64,000 nt of DNA from Halomonas sp. (GCF_017983445.1 NZ_JAGOBJ010000002.1:62001-126000); one strand, 5' to 3'; positions 55,268-64,000 are shown, counted from the stretch's first letter. Numbers and translations are program-made. The notes: generated from the sequence alone by a model not told the origin.

Positions 55268-57778
55268 ATGTCCACCACCTCTAAACGCAACGTGATTATT
55301 ATTGGTAACGGTATGGTCGGCCACCACCTGGTCGAGCAGCTGGTTGAAAACGGCGCGATGGCGCAGATGAACGTCACCGTGTTTGGCGAAGAGAGTTATC
55401 GTGCCTACGACCGCGTGCATCTTTCCGAATACTTCAAAGGCCGCGACGCCGAAGCGCTGGCGCTATGCGATGGTGATTACTACGCAAGCCATGGCGTGAC
55501 GTTCAACAGCAGCGAAGCGGTGATGTCCATCGACCGCGCTGAAAAAACGGTCACGACCGAACACGGCCAATACGCCTACGATCACCTGGTGCTGGCCACC
55601 GGCTCCTACCCTTTCGTGCCGCCCATTCCCGGTAACGACCGCGAAGGCTGCCTGGTATATCGCACGCTGGACGACCTGGACGCCATTCGCGATGCGGCGC
55701 AAAGCGCGGCCACCGGCGTGGTAGTAGGCGGCGGCCTGTTGGGCCTGGAAGCGGCCAATGCGCTGCGCGGATTGAACCTGGAAACTGCGGTGATCGAGTT
55801 CACCCCACGCCTGATGCCCATGCAGGTGGATGCCGAGGGCGGCGAACTGCTGCGCGAAAAAATCGAAGCCCTGGGTGTTCAGGTACTCACCGAGCGGGCC
55901 ACTCAGCGCATTGAAGACGGTGAGGCAAGCCGCCATCGCATGGTCTTTCAGGATGACAAGATACTGGAAACCGATCTGATCGTGTTCTCGGCGGGTATTC
56001 GCCCGCGTGATCAGTTGGCCCGCGAGTGTGGCCTAGAAATAGGCGAGCGCGGCGGCGTGGTGATCAACGATCAATGCCAAACCAGCGACCCCTCGATTTT
56101 AGCCATCGGCGAAGTGGCGCTGTGGAATCAGAGTATTTTCGGCCTGGTGGCGCCTGGCTATCAGATGGCAAAGACAGCGCTTTCGACGCTCACCGGTGGC
56201 GATGCTTCTTTTATCGGTGCTGACATGAGCACCAAGCTTAAGCTATTGGGGGTAGACGTCGGCTCGATTGGCGATGCCCACGGCAATCAGAACCCCGGCG
56301 CGCGGATGTTTCGCTACCTTGACCCCCTCACCCAGATTTACCGCAAGATGGTGGTCTCAAGCGACGGCAAGAAGCTTTTGGGCGCCATGCTGGTGGGCGA
56401 TAACAGCATCTATGATACCTTGCTCCAGTACTACGCCAACGGTATCGAGCTACCCAAAGAGCCCGCCTCGCTGATGTTGCCGCAAAGCGGCGCTGCCCCG
56501 GTACTTGGCCCGGATGCACTGCCGGAAACGGCGATGATCTGCTCGTGTCATAACGTTACCAAGGCCAGCATTTGCGCGGCCATTGATGCAGGTGCTGGCG
56601 ACCTAGGCGCCGTTAAAGGTGACACCCGCGCCAGCACCGGCTGCGGTGGCTGCGCGTCACTTTTAAAAAGCGTAGTGGACCATGAGCTGGCCGCACGTGG
56701 TGTCGAGGTGGACACGTCAATTTGTGAGCACTTTGCCTACACCCGCCAAGCGCTTTACGACATTGTACGCGTAGAAGGCATCAAGACCTTTAGTGAGCTG
56801 ATGGAAAAACATGGCGCGCCCGGCACCCATCACCTGGGCTGTGATATCTGCAAGCCCGCCGTGGGCTCCATCCTTGCCTCCTGCTTTAACGAGCCGATTA
56901 CCGACGCCGCGCATATCCCGTTGCAGGATACCAACGACACCTTCATGGCCAACATGCAGAAGAACGGCACCTACTCGGTGGTACCGCGCATTGCCGGGGG
57001 CGAAATTACCCCGGAGAAGCTCGTGGTACTGGGACAGGTAGCGCAGAAGTACGGCCTGTACACCAAAATCACCGGCGGCCAGCGGATTGATCTGTTCGGC
57101 GCCCGTCTGGAAGATCTGCCCGATATCTGGGGCGAGCTGATTGAGGCCGGCTTTGAAACCGGCCACGCTTACGGCAAGTCACTTCGCACGGTGAAATCCT
57201 GCGTGGGCAGCACTTGGTGTCGCTACGGCGTGCAGGACAGCGTAGGCATGGCGATCAAGCTTGAGAACCGCTACAAGGGTCTTCGCGCACCGCACAAGAT
57301 CAAGTTCGGTGTTTCCGGTTGTACCCGTGAGTGTGCCGAAGCGCAAAGCAAGGATATCGGGATTATCGCCACTGAAAACGGCTGGAACCTTTATGTGTGT
57401 GGCAACGGCGGCATGCGCCCCCGCCATGCCGAGCTGTTTGCCACCGATCTTGACGATGAAACACTCTACCGCACCATTGATCGTTTTCTGATGTTCTACG
57501 TGCGCACGGCGGATCGCTTGCAGCGCACCTCGGTATGGCGGGAAAACCTGGAAGGCGGGCTGGATTACCTTAAAGAGGTGATTCTTTACGACAGCCTGGG
57601 CATGGGCGAGGAACTGGAGCGCCAGATGCAAACCGTGGTGGATAACTACCAGTGCGAATGGGCAGGCGCCATCAGCGACCCGGACAAGCTCAAGCGCTTT
57701 AGAAGCTATGTCAACGACAACCGCCCCGACCCATCGATCATCATGACCAGCGAGCGCGGCCAGCTACGGCCTGCCTAG
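55268..57778 (+). CDS. nirB: nitrite reductase [NAD(P)H] large subunit
   Basis: 836 aa cytoplasmic siroheme enzyme reducing nitrite to ammonium. Domains in order: FAD/NAD oxidoreductase (IIIGNGMVGHHLVEQLVENG; VVGGGLLGLEAANALRG), BFD-like [2Fe-2S] around 425-475 (ICSCHNVTKA and STGCGGC), then sulfite/nitrite reductase ferredoxin-like halves. [4Fe-4S]-siroheme cysteines are in SCVGSTWCRYG and SGCTRECAEAQ. Siroheme depends on CobA encoded at 49595. Paired with nirD, with a 186-bp spacer holding a palindromic repeat. Confidence 0.96.
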   Translation: MSTTSKRNVIIIGNGMVGHHLVEQLVENGAMAQMNVTVFGEESYRAYDRVHLSEYFKGRDAEALALCDGDYYASHGVTFNSSEAVMSIDRAEKTVTTEHGQYAYDHLVLATGSYPFVPPIPGNDREGCLVYRTLDDLDAIRDAAQSAATGVVVGGGLLGLEAANALRGLNLETAVIEFTPRLMPMQVDAEGGELLREKIEALGVQVLTERATQRIEDGEASRHRMVFQDDKILETDLIVFSAGIRPRDQLARECGLEIGERGGVVINDQCQTSDPSILAIGEVALWNQSIFGLVAPGYQMAKTALSTLTGGDASFIGADMSTKLKLLGVDVGSIGDAHGNQNPGARMFRYLDPLTQIYRKMVVSSDGKKLLGAMLVGDNSIYDTLLQYYANGIELPKEPASLMLPQSGAAPVLGPDALPETAMICSCHNVTKASICAAIDAGAGDLGAVKGDTRASTGCGGCASLLKSVVDHELAARGVEVDTSICEHFAYTRQALYDIVRVEGIKTFSELMEKHGAPGTHHLGCDICKPAVGSILASCFNEPITDAAHIPLQDTNDTFMANMQKNGTYSVVPRIAGGEITPEKLVVLGQVAQKYGLYTKITGGQRIDLFGARLEDLPDIWGELIEAGFETGHAYGKSLRTVKSCVGSTWCRYGVQDSVGMAIKLENRYKGLRAPHKIKFGVSGCTRECAEAQSKDIGIIATENGWNLYVCGNGGMRPRHAELFATDLDDETLYRTIDRFLMFYVRTADRLQRTSVWRENLEGGLDYLKEVILYDSLGMGEELERQMQTVVDNYQCEWAGAISDPDKLKRFRSYVNDNRPDPSIIMTSERGQLRPA

Positions 57779-57780
57779 GG

Positions 57781-57931
57781 TTTGTTACGAAAAGTCGCTG
57801 AGCGAAGACCAGACAAGGCAAAAATTAGCGAAAAAACGGAGTTTACGAGTGTAAATGAGTATTTTGATCGGACTCGCGCACGAGCTGATTTTTAACGCCG
57901 TATGGTCGAGCGCAAGCAGTTTTCGTACAAA
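57781..57931. repeat. 151-bp imperfect palindromic intergenic element
   Basis: The two ends are imperfect inverted repeats: TTTGTTACGAAAAGT... on the left matches the complement of ...GTTTTCGTACAAA on the right, and similarity continues inward over about 50 bp (pattern ACGAAAA, GCTNNGCG, GACCA, AAAAAT, AGC). A small hairpin TTTAC-GAGT-GTAAA sits in the middle. This looks like a dispersed REP- or MITE-like element between nirB and nirD. It would form a long stem in the nirB-nirD transcript. Confidence 0.65.
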
Positions 57932-57964
57932 GACTAATCGACATCACTTTAAAGGGGTTACTCC

Positions 57965-58345
57965 ATGACCGCTACTGCAATGAAATCCGCACCTGATATG
58001 CAACACAGGCACGGTCAGAAACTGTGCAGCAAAGCTGATCTGGTCGCGTTTTCCGGCGTTGCTGCTTGGCTTGAAACGCCACAGGGGCCGAAGCAAATCG
58101 CACTATTCTACTTGCCGGGCCATGAGCGCGAGCTTTACGCCATTGACCACCACGACCCGTTCTCCAACGCCAATGTGATCGCCCACGGCATTGTGGGCGA
58201 TATAAAGGGCGCCGCAGTGGTGGCATCCCCCCTCTACAAGCAGCATTTTCGTTTGAAGGATGGCCAGTGCGTGGAAGATGAAGGCGTTAAGCTACGTATT
58301 TGGAATGTGAGTTTTAAAGGGGCTGATGTGTGGCTTGAGGGGTAA
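57965..58345 (+). CDS. nirD: nitrite reductase [NAD(P)H] small subunit
   Basis: 126 aa Rieske-fold protein without the Rieske Cys-His ligand pairs, as in authentic NirD. The core reads YAIDHHDPFSNANVIAHGIVGD followed by SPLYKQHFRLKDGQC. It associates with NirB. AAAGGGG about nine bases before the ATG is the RBS. It follows nirB after a 186-bp palindromic spacer and ends the operon. Confidence 0.94.
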   Translation: MTATAMKSAPDMQHRHGQKLCSKADLVAFSGVAAWLETPQGPKQIALFYLPGHERELYAIDHHDPFSNANVIAHGIVGDIKGAAVVASPLYKQHFRLKDGQCVEDEGVKLRIWNVSFKGADVWLEG

Positions 58346-58352
58346 GACTTGC

Positions 58353-58384
58353 GTACCAGGCCGCTGATATAGGCGGCCTGGTAC
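58353..58384. terminator. 12-bp hairpin between nirD and the convergent gene
   Basis: GTACCAGGCCGC pairs perfectly with GCGGCCTGGTAC around an 8-nt loop, seven bases after the nirD stop and just before the stop of the opposite-strand gene. The T tract is weak, but the position suggests a bidirectional terminator. Confidence 0.6.
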
Positions 58385-58391
58385 ATACCTA

Positions 58392-59126
58392 TTAAGCGCT
58401 GGGCGCGACAGAAGCACCTTTAATGCCGTGCTTTTCCAGCAAGCGGGCAACCTCACCGCTCGCTTTTACTTCTTCAATGAATGCCGAAAGAAACGCAGCG
58501 GCTTCGGGCGCACGCGCTTTGGGCACACCCATAGCCTGCTGAATCATCATGAAGTGGCCGGGTAGCAGCCGCATGCCAGCAAACTCTTCGATACCGACTT
58601 CCAGCTGCTGCTTGACGCCTGCAGCGATATCCAGCTGATGCTCACGAAAGAATTCCACTACTTTTGGCGAGGTAGGCGCTCGGACTAACTCTGCCTGTTC
58701 AATCGTGCGGCTAAGGTACAGGTCGTAGGCGCTGCCTTTACCCACCACGATACGCTGCCCGGAGCGGTCTACCTCCTCCTGAGTCGTGATCGGTGAGTCG
58801 TCACGCACCAGATAGCAGCCTTCGATCAGCACATAGGGCGCGGTAAACTGGATATGCTCACCCCGCTTGGGATCTACGGCAAAAAATCCCATATCGGCTT
58901 TTTCATCACTGACGACCGCCACCGCCTCACCGGCCGTTGGGTAGACCTGAAGCTCAAGCTCCACCTCTAGCCGCTTGGCAATCAGCTTGGCGAGATCCAC
59001 CGAAACACCGTAAGGCTGATCCTGACTTGCCTCGATACCCGCAAGAATCGGGTTACCAACGTTGATAGTGGTTCGAAGGACACCGGTGGGTGCCATGATG
59101 GCGCGTAGTTTAGCGATCTCGCTCAC
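58392..59126 (-). CDS. solute-binding-type protein (SBP_bac_3) without a signal peptide
   Basis: 244 aa with the periplasmic amino-acid-binding fold: GVSVDLAKLIAKRLEVELEL, ADMGFFAVDPKRGEHIQFTAPY and VVGKGSAYDLYL are the usual blocks. The N-terminus MSEIAKLRAIMAPTGVLRTT lacks any hydrophobic signal segment, and no upstream in-frame codon supplies one. It may be cytoplasmic, or an orphan recruited as an intracellular sensor. No permease or ATPase genes are nearby. Ligand unknown. Confidence 0.85.
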   Translation of the reverse strand: MSEIAKLRAIMAPTGVLRTTINVGNPILAGIEASQDQPYGVSVDLAKLIAKRLEVELELQVYPTAGEAVAVVSDEKADMGFFAVDPKRGEHIQFTAPYVLIEGCYLVRDDSPITTQEEVDRSGQRIVVGKGSAYDLYLSRTIEQAELVRAPTSPKVVEFFREHQLDIAAGVKQQLEVGIEEFAGMRLLPGHFMMIQQAMGVPKARAPEAAAFLSAFIEEVKASGEVARLLEKHGIKGASVAPSA

Positions 59127-59253
59127 GTAACCACTCCCTTATAAATATTTTGATGAGCACAACTGAGTAAATGCTTGCCGAGTATAAAGGAAATATCACT
59201 GCGTCTTTTTTGGCAGGATGCAGCGCCAAGGCTTGGGTGTCATATCCACCATC

Positions 59254-59280
59254 AAAAGCGCCGCCTGGGTAGGCGGCGTT
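59254..59280 (-). terminator. intrinsic terminator of the alpha/beta hydrolase gene
   Basis: On the minus strand CGCCGCC pairs with GGCGGCG around six bases, followed by CTTTT. Confidence 0.75.
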
Positions 59281-59297
59281 AAATCGTGCACCACAAA

Positions 59298-60134
59298 TTA
59301 GCTTTTCAGAAAATCGATCAATGCCTGATTAAACTCATCAGCATGTGTTGTGTTAATGGCATGCGGGCCACCTTTAATGACATGCGTTTGCGCTTCAGGT
59401 AAAAGCTCGGCAGCGAGTTTTCCGCTGACCTCGAACGGCACAATCTGATCACCGTCGCCGTGAAGTATTAGCGTAGGCACATCGATCTTGGGCAGGTCTT
59501 TGCGAAAGTCTGTATAGCTAAACGCTTTGACGCACTCATAGGTGGCCAAGGGCGAAGCAAAGGCAGCAATATCGCGGTGATACAACCGGTTAGGCTCGCT
59601 GATCAAGTCACTGTTTTCAGCAGTTGAGAAAAAGTCTTTGGTGAAGCCTTCCAGAAAGGCCAAGCGATCACCGCTTACGCCGTCAAGAAATCCATTAATG
59701 GTAGCGTCATCCAACCCGCCATCCGGGTTATCATCTGCTTTATAAAGATACGGCGGAACGGCGGCGGCAAATACGCCTTTTGTCACGCGACCAGTGCCGT
59801 AGCTTCCAAGATAACGAGCTACTTCACCGCCGCCCATGGAGAAGCCCACCAAGGTGGCATCATGCAGATCAAGCGTATCAATCAGCTTTTTCAGATCAGC
59901 AGCGAGAGTGTCATAATCGTAGCCACCGTCTGCCTGGGTAGACCAGCCAAACCCGCGCCGATCGTAGGTGATGACCTTGTAACCCGCTTTCACTAACGCA
60001 GGCACCTGTTTTTCCCAGGAACGGCCGCTTAACGGCCAACCGTGGATAAGTACGACGGGCTTACCTGCACCGTATACTTCGTAATAAAGCTCTACCGGAG
60101 TACCTTGCTCCGTGCCGACACTCAGCATAGGCAT
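59298..60134 (-). CDS. alpha/beta hydrolase, non-haem chloroperoxidase/esterase type
   Basis: 278 aa. The oxyanion HGWPLSGRSWE, nucleophile elbow GFSMGGGE, acid Asp in HGDGDQIVPF and His in GGPHAIN complete the triad. YDRRGFGWSTQ is typical of the chloroperoxidase/arylesterase group. No signal peptide, so cytoplasmic. Perhydrolase or esterase activity cannot be distinguished from sequence alone. Confidence 0.9.
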   Translation of the reverse strand: MPMLSVGTEQGTPVELYYEVYGAGKPVVLIHGWPLSGRSWEKQVPALVKAGYKVITYDRRGFGWSTQADGGYDYDTLAADLKKLIDTLDLHDATLVGFSMGGGEVARYLGSYGTGRVTKGVFAAAVPPYLYKADDNPDGGLDDATINGFLDGVSGDRLAFLEGFTKDFFSTAENSDLISEPNRLYHRDIAAFASPLATYECVKAFSYTDFRKDLPKIDVPTLILHGDGDQIVPFEVSGKLAAELLPEAQTHVIKGGPHAINTTHADEFNQALIDFLKS

Positions 60135-60249
60135 CGTTAGATCCTCCCGTTGGCATAATGTTTATCACTCAATGTGCTTAAAGAAAGGTTAGTACACCTT
60201 GTTAGCACTTACCAAAAAGCGCATCAGCCCACCCTGGTACGACCTGAGC

Positions 60250-60810
60250 TTATGGGCATTCGACTTTTTCCCTCAATGCACACTGATAAACCACGCAATC
60301 CAGGCACTGATCGGCCACTGGGGAATAATCCAGCCGTTTATCAACTACCGTGAATTTGGCTTTTTCGAGCACATGTTGAGACGCCGTGTTTTCAATTGAC
60401 ACGGTCGCTTGCAGCGTATCCAGGCCATAAATACAGCGGGCTTCTTTCATCAGGTGGTGAAGGGCTTTTTGGGCGATTCCCTGCCCGCAGGCGTTTTCAG
60501 CAATGCGATAGCCAACCTGCGCGCGGCCCTGATCAATATCACGCAGGTTGGCGCGCCCGATAATAATGCCTTTATGGCGAATAAGCTGAGGGCTCATACG
60601 CCCTTGGGCATTAAGCGCCAGACACTCAACGATATGCTGTGAAACACCATGCGGGGTATAAAATTGCTCCCTGCGCGCTTCGATATGTTGCTCAAACCAT
60701 GCCCGCTCTGCGGTTTCGAATGCCAAGAGTTCAAAGGCATCTTCAGGCGTTAACAGTCTGAAGGTTAAATCCTTGGCATGGCGGATACGTACATCTCTTT
60801 GTGGAGTCAT
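60250..60810 (-). CDS. GNAT acetyltransferase, RimJ/RimL-like
   Basis: 186 aa. LTFRLLTPEDAFELLAFETAERAWFE at the start and VGYRIAENACGQGIAQKALHHLM (acetyl-CoA loop) are typical of RimJ-type GNATs. SIENTASQHVLEKAKF is the usual beta5-alpha region. The acceptor is unknown. It is divergent from the CDF transporter gene, with the promoters in about 100 bp. Confidence 0.87.
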   Translation of the reverse strand: MTPQRDVRIRHAKDLTFRLLTPEDAFELLAFETAERAWFEQHIEARREQFYTPHGVSQHIVECLALNAQGRMSPQLIRHKGIIIGRANLRDIDQGRAQVGYRIAENACGQGIAQKALHHLMKEARCIYGLDTLQATVSIENTASQHVLEKAKFTVVDKRLDYSPVADQCLDCVVYQCALREKVECP

Positions 60811-60908
60811 CGCCGTTCGTCCTTGTGGGCGCAGCTATCGTTAGTGAATAAGCCACCAATATTGCTATGCTAGCGGGTTATTTGACTGGCATTGGAGCCA
60901 CGACTCTC

Positions 60909-61844
60909 ATGAAAACAGAAGCACGCACGCTGGCATTTTCCGCCTTTATGGCGCTTTTGATCGGCTGTGCCGGTATTACCGCTACACTCGCCTCGAATTC
61001 ACAGGCTATTTTGCTCGATGGGTTATTTAACCTTATCTACTTTAGCGTAGCTTTGGTGACGATCAAGGTCAGTAAGCTCGCCAGCCGCCCTGATAGCGAA
61101 TCCTACCCATTTGGTTACAGTTACTTCGAGTCGCTGGTTAACCTGTGTAAAGGGTTGCTGATTCTAGGGGTATCCGTCTTTGCGCTGGTAGATGCCATTG
61201 CCGCTTTACTGACAGGGGGGCGGGAAATTGCCGCGGGGCTCGCCGTTATTTATGCCCTGTTTGCCACGATTGCCTGCTCAATCACCGCGTGGGTCATGCA
61301 TCGCAGTCAGCGTTATACCCATAGCCCACTGATCGCGGCCGACAAACTCAACTGGATAGTCAATAGCATCATTTCTGCAGCGGTTCTCGCGGCGTTTTGT
61401 ATGGTAATGGTGTTTGAATGGTTGAACTGGAATAACGTGGTGGCATATGTCGATTCTGTGCTGGTCATGGCGGTGGTGTTGCTTTGCCTGGGCGTTCCCG
61501 TGCGCATGGCGTCTCAAGCACTCAAAGAGCTGCTCAATAAAACGCCTGATGAAACGATCGCCGCTCCCGTGCGCCAAGCTATATCCATAGCGCTTGCAGG
61601 TACGCATACCCAAGAGGTACGGGTGCGCATGGTACGGCCCGGCCGTTTACTCTACGTCATGGTACACATTGTTCTGCCTGAAGAAGGCACCAGCACTTCA
61701 TTAAAAAACCAGGATGCCCTGCGTACACGTATCGATGATGAGATACGTCGCTGCTATTCGCCGGTGGTGTGCGATGTGGTGTTTACCGCGGATAAACGCT
61801 GGGCAGCGCCTTCTTGTGGATTGCTGATTGATAGGACGCCTTAG
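60909..61844 (+). CDS. cation diffusion facilitator (CDF) family transporter
   Basis: 311 aa from the ATG at 60909; an in-frame ATG at 60867 would add 14 residues. Six membrane helices are visible. The second-helix motif is ILLDGLFNLIYF; DGLFN replaces the common HxxxD site, so the metal-site composition is atypical. SYPFGYSYFE and DKLNWIVNSIISA are other conserved blocks. It probably exports a divalent cation such as Zn, Mn or Fe, not determinable here. Its stop TAG overlaps the opposite-strand stop TAA (TTAG shared). Confidence 0.82.
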   Translation: MKTEARTLAFSAFMALLIGCAGITATLASNSQAILLDGLFNLIYFSVALVTIKVSKLASRPDSESYPFGYSYFESLVNLCKGLLILGVSVFALVDAIAALLTGGREIAAGLAVIYALFATIACSITAWVMHRSQRYTHSPLIAADKLNWIVNSIISAAVLAAFCMVMVFEWLNWNNVVAYVDSVLVMAVVLLCLGVPVRMASQALKELLNKTPDETIAAPVRQAISIALAGTHTQEVRVRMVRPGRLLYVMVHIVLPEEGTSTSLKNQDALRTRIDDEIRRCYSPVVCDVVFTADKRWAAPSCGLLIDRTP

Positions 61845-63013
61845 GGGCTAACGCCTGACTGATGCTGCGAATATCTAGCCTGACTGATTAGCAGCAGGCC
61901 CATGGTAATGATGGCACCAATTGATAGCGCCAGCCCAAAGATGGTTAAAGCGGCCGTATGGCCTACAGCATCAATTAAAGCGCCGGTGGTAATTACCGGT
62001 AGACTAAATCCTATGTAGGCCATCAAAAAATAGCCTGCGCTTGCCTGAGTGGACGCCGCTTTGGCTATTTCCAGCACCCCACTTAATCCACCCAGGTAGA
62101 TAAATCCGTAACACGCACTGCTAGCGGCAACGGCTCCCACCAGTACGACCGCGAGCATTCCCTGTACCGCTCCCCAGGCGATCAGCGCGTAAGCTGGCGG
62201 TAAAATGACAAGCCCCAGCACCGTGGCATGAGTTGGCGCCAATGCTCTTGCCCAAGGTTGAAATAACACGCCGCAACTACAAATACCGAACGTGGCAAAG
62301 CCGCTCCAGGCCGTTAAACCGTGCGAGTGTAACGCAGAAGGCAAAATAGCAATTACCAGCCCCACCGTTGCCCAGGCAAGCAAAATGGCCAACCCGTAAC
62401 CAAGCGTGCCGGGCGGGTAGCTGGGCAGTCGCAGCAGCGCACTCTTGCTAGGGATGGGGGCCGTATTTTTTAAGGAACTAACGACTACTATTGCGATAAT
62501 TCCAGCGCCCAGATATAGCCATAAACTGGGGGGCGTGACGCTCGGTGAATGAAAGATAAACAAGCTGGTAACCGCTGCCCCCAAGCCAAAACCAAGTGCC
62601 GTGCTGGTTGTTACATACTTGGTTGCCATGCTGCTATCCCGGTTAGTGAGTAGCCTGTGCATATAGGTGGGTGCGACCGCCGATGTCAGGGCAATGCCTA
62701 TTCCGAGTAAAATTCGAGCCGCTCCCAGCGCCACCAAGCCTGGGGTGATCAAGGTTAGGGTAGTAGCAACCAGACACAACAGCAGCGCGACAATAATCAG
62801 CGGCTTGCACCCTACCCGATCAGCCAGACCATTAAGCCCCAGCAATACTGGCATGATACCTGCAACATAACAGGCAAATGCGAGCGTTGTTGCGCCAACG
62901 CCGAAACCATCACTCGCCGCGAGTGCTTCATAAAGCGGTGCTTGTAAATTGACCGCCGTGGTAATCATGCACAGCGCAAAAGCCAGCTTGAGGGCGTTTG
63001 ATCGTCTCGTCAC
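61841..63013 (-). CDS. MFS transporter
   Basis: 390 aa with about 12 helices; GLNGLADRVGCKPLIIVALL is the loop 2-3 MFS motif. The start is GTG at 63013. It is divergent from a MocR-type regulator with about 135 bp between, a frequent arrangement in which the regulator controls the transporter. It is convergent with the CDF gene with a 4-bp stop-codon overlap. Substrate unknown. Confidence 0.87.
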   Translation of the reverse strand: MTRRSNALKLAFALCMITTAVNLQAPLYEALAASDGFGVGATTLAFACYVAGIMPVLLGLNGLADRVGCKPLIIVALLLCLVATTLTLITPGLVALGAARILLGIGIALTSAVAPTYMHRLLTNRDSSMATKYVTTSTALGFGLGAAVTSLFIFHSPSVTPPSLWLYLGAGIIAIVVVSSLKNTAPIPSKSALLRLPSYPPGTLGYGLAILLAWATVGLVIAILPSALHSHGLTAWSGFATFGICSCGVLFQPWARALAPTHATVLGLVILPPAYALIAWGAVQGMLAVVLVGAVAASSACYGFIYLGGLSGVLEIAKAASTQASAGYFLMAYIGFSLPVITTGALIDAVGHTAALTIFGLALSIGAIITMGLLLISQARYSQHQSGVSP

Positions 63014-63148
63014 TTTGTACCTGCCTCAGTTTTCATGTGAGACGTTACGTTCGCACTCTTAAGGAACCGGGATAAGGTACACTCAGCCATTATTACCCAG
63101 GCACTGTTCTGCCATTTTGAAGAACAGTTGAGGGCAACAAGAGCGCTT

Positions 63149-64000
63149 ATGAAACTACAGGTTGACCGACACGCGGCCACCCCCATGGCTCAACAGCTGG
63201 AAGAAAGCCTTCGTCAGTGGATTCAACACAACGGCGCGGGCGGCGGTCGTCGTTTACCTTCAATACGCCGCTTGGCAGCGACACATAACATCAGCCGTAA
63301 TGCGGTCATCGATGCCTATGAACGACTAGTGTCGTCAGGTTTAATTCGCTCAAAACCCGGCTCGGGCTTTTATGTTGCGGATAGCGTCGCCGTACAGATC
63401 AACCAACAGCGCGCTTCTAGCCCGTTACAGGAAGTCACCAACGGACTATGGGGGCTTTTCAGCGCCGAAGAACACACCCTCAAGCTAGGCTGTGGATGGT
63501 TGCCAAGCGATTGGCGCGAGAGCGACGACCTTACGTATGCGATTCGTCAGGTTGCCCGGCACAGCCGCTCAGGAATTTTTGAATACGGTACACCACACGG
63601 CCTTTTAACCTTACGCCGTCTGATACAAGAGCGCCTGCGCCCGCTTGCGATTACAGCAGATGCCCAACAGATCGTGACAACCAGCAGCGGTAGCCATTCT
63701 CTAGACTTGTTAGTACGTTTGCTGCTTGAGCCCGGCGACGTTGTGTTTGTGGAAACACCCGGTTATTACAATCTGTTTGGGCTACTGCATTTGCAGCGTA
63801 TTCGCGTGATTGGCGTACCCCGCTTAGCCGATGGGCCCGATATCGAACGCCTGGCAGTCTTGTTAGCCCACCATCGGCCCAAACTTTTCTACATTAATAG
63901 CGTTTTTCACAATCCCACCGGCAGCACCTTAACACCGGCCATTGCACACCGCGTTTTACAGCTTGCCGAGCAGTATGATTTTAATATCCTTGAAGACGAT
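63149..64000 (+). CDS. MocR/PdxR-type regulator (GntR-aminotransferase fusion), partial
   Basis: The first 284 residues are present; the gene runs off the window before the PLP lysine. Residues about 8-78 are a GntR winged helix (RLPSIRRLAATHNISRNAVI, then AYERLVSSGLIRSKPGSGFY). A class I aminotransferase-like domain follows (FEYGTPHGLLTLRRLI, TTSSGSHSLDLL, NSVFHNPTGSTL, ILEDD). Such proteins sense PLP or amino-acid derivatives. The divergent MFS gene is the likely target. Confidence 0.9.
   Translation, partial: MKLQVDRHAATPMAQQLEESLRQWIQHNGAGGGRRLPSIRRLAATHNISRNAVIDAYERLVSSGLIRSKPGSGFYVADSVAVQINQQRASSPLQEVTNGLWGLFSAEEHTLKLGCGWLPSDWRESDDLTYAIRQVARHSRSGIFEYGTPHGLLTLRRLIQERLRPLAITADAQQIVTTSSGSHSLDLLVRLLLEPGDVVFVETPGYYNLFGLLHLQRIRVIGVPRLADGPDIERLAVLLAHHRPKLFYINSVFHNPTGSTLTPAIAHRVLQLAEQYDFNILEDD

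Noticed and set aside
1-64000. CRISPR array, tRNA/rRNA genes, prophage or complete insertion sequence
   Set aside because: No regularly spaced repeats, cloverleaf or rRNA sequence, phage gene cluster or transposase was found on reading either strand.

Overview
The window looks like chromosome of a halophilic gammaproteobacterium close to Halomonas/Vreelandella. This is inferred from mid-50s GC, gammaproteobacterial versions of cyo, deo, deaD, dkgB, nfi and arfA, and many transport and redox genes. No rRNA or tRNA, phage, intact insertion sequence or CRISPR array was seen. It starts inside cyoC and ends inside a MocR-type regulator gene.

Layout. 1-3332: cyoABC terminal oxidase (minus strand). 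3613-11661: a complete deoxynucleoside salvage locus, deoR divergent from tsx-nupC-deoC-deoA-deoB-deoD-cdd, with a near-consensus DeoR operator on the tsx promoter. 11781-22346: a class V aminotransferase, an uncharacterised membrane protein, two J-domain-type proteins, a large MscS channel, an amidoligase/class I amidotransferase pair, thiol peroxidase, another amidotransferase and endonuclease V. 22409-24500: DEAD-box helicase deaD behind a strongly folded leader of about 270 nt. 24730-33821: stress proteins, a glutathionyl-hydroquinone reductase, LysR, an M23 endopeptidase, two divergent L,D-transpeptidases and a patatin. 34127-36821: nitrate transporter narK and antiterminator nasR. 36927-49630: SDR, luciferase-like oxidoreductase, azlC with an amber-interrupted azlD, GNAT, MCP, DUF1415, GntR, a split chromate transporter, an ABC exporter, a short arfA, dkgB and an MFS. 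49595-58345: assimilatory nitrate/nitrite reduction, with cobA-nasA (minus) divergent from nasC-nirB-nirD (plus). 58392-64000: a solute-binding-type protein, alpha/beta hydrolase, GNAT, CDF transporter, MFS and a MocR regulator.

The most coherent system is nitrate assimilation. NarK imports nitrate, NasA with NasC reduces it to nitrite, NirBD reduces nitrite to ammonium, and CobA makes the siroheme precursor needed by NirB. Three sigma-54 -24/-12 motifs (TGGC-N7-TTGC) lie in the correct orientation upstream of narK, nasA and nasC. Both reductase leaders carry ANTAR-type hexaloop hairpins (A at loop position 1, G at position 4) overlapping an intrinsic terminator, which are the expected targets of NasR encoded about 17 kb away. 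An NtrC-like dyad lies between the two divergent promoters.

The least explained parts are the amidoligase/amidotransferase pair, the J-domain/orphan membrane protein/MscS neighbourhood with its 81-bp antisense coding overlap, and the folded deaD leader. Start codons were moved from the longest open frame where a ribosome binding site or signal peptide argued for it. All assignments rest on reading the sequence; no database search was run.
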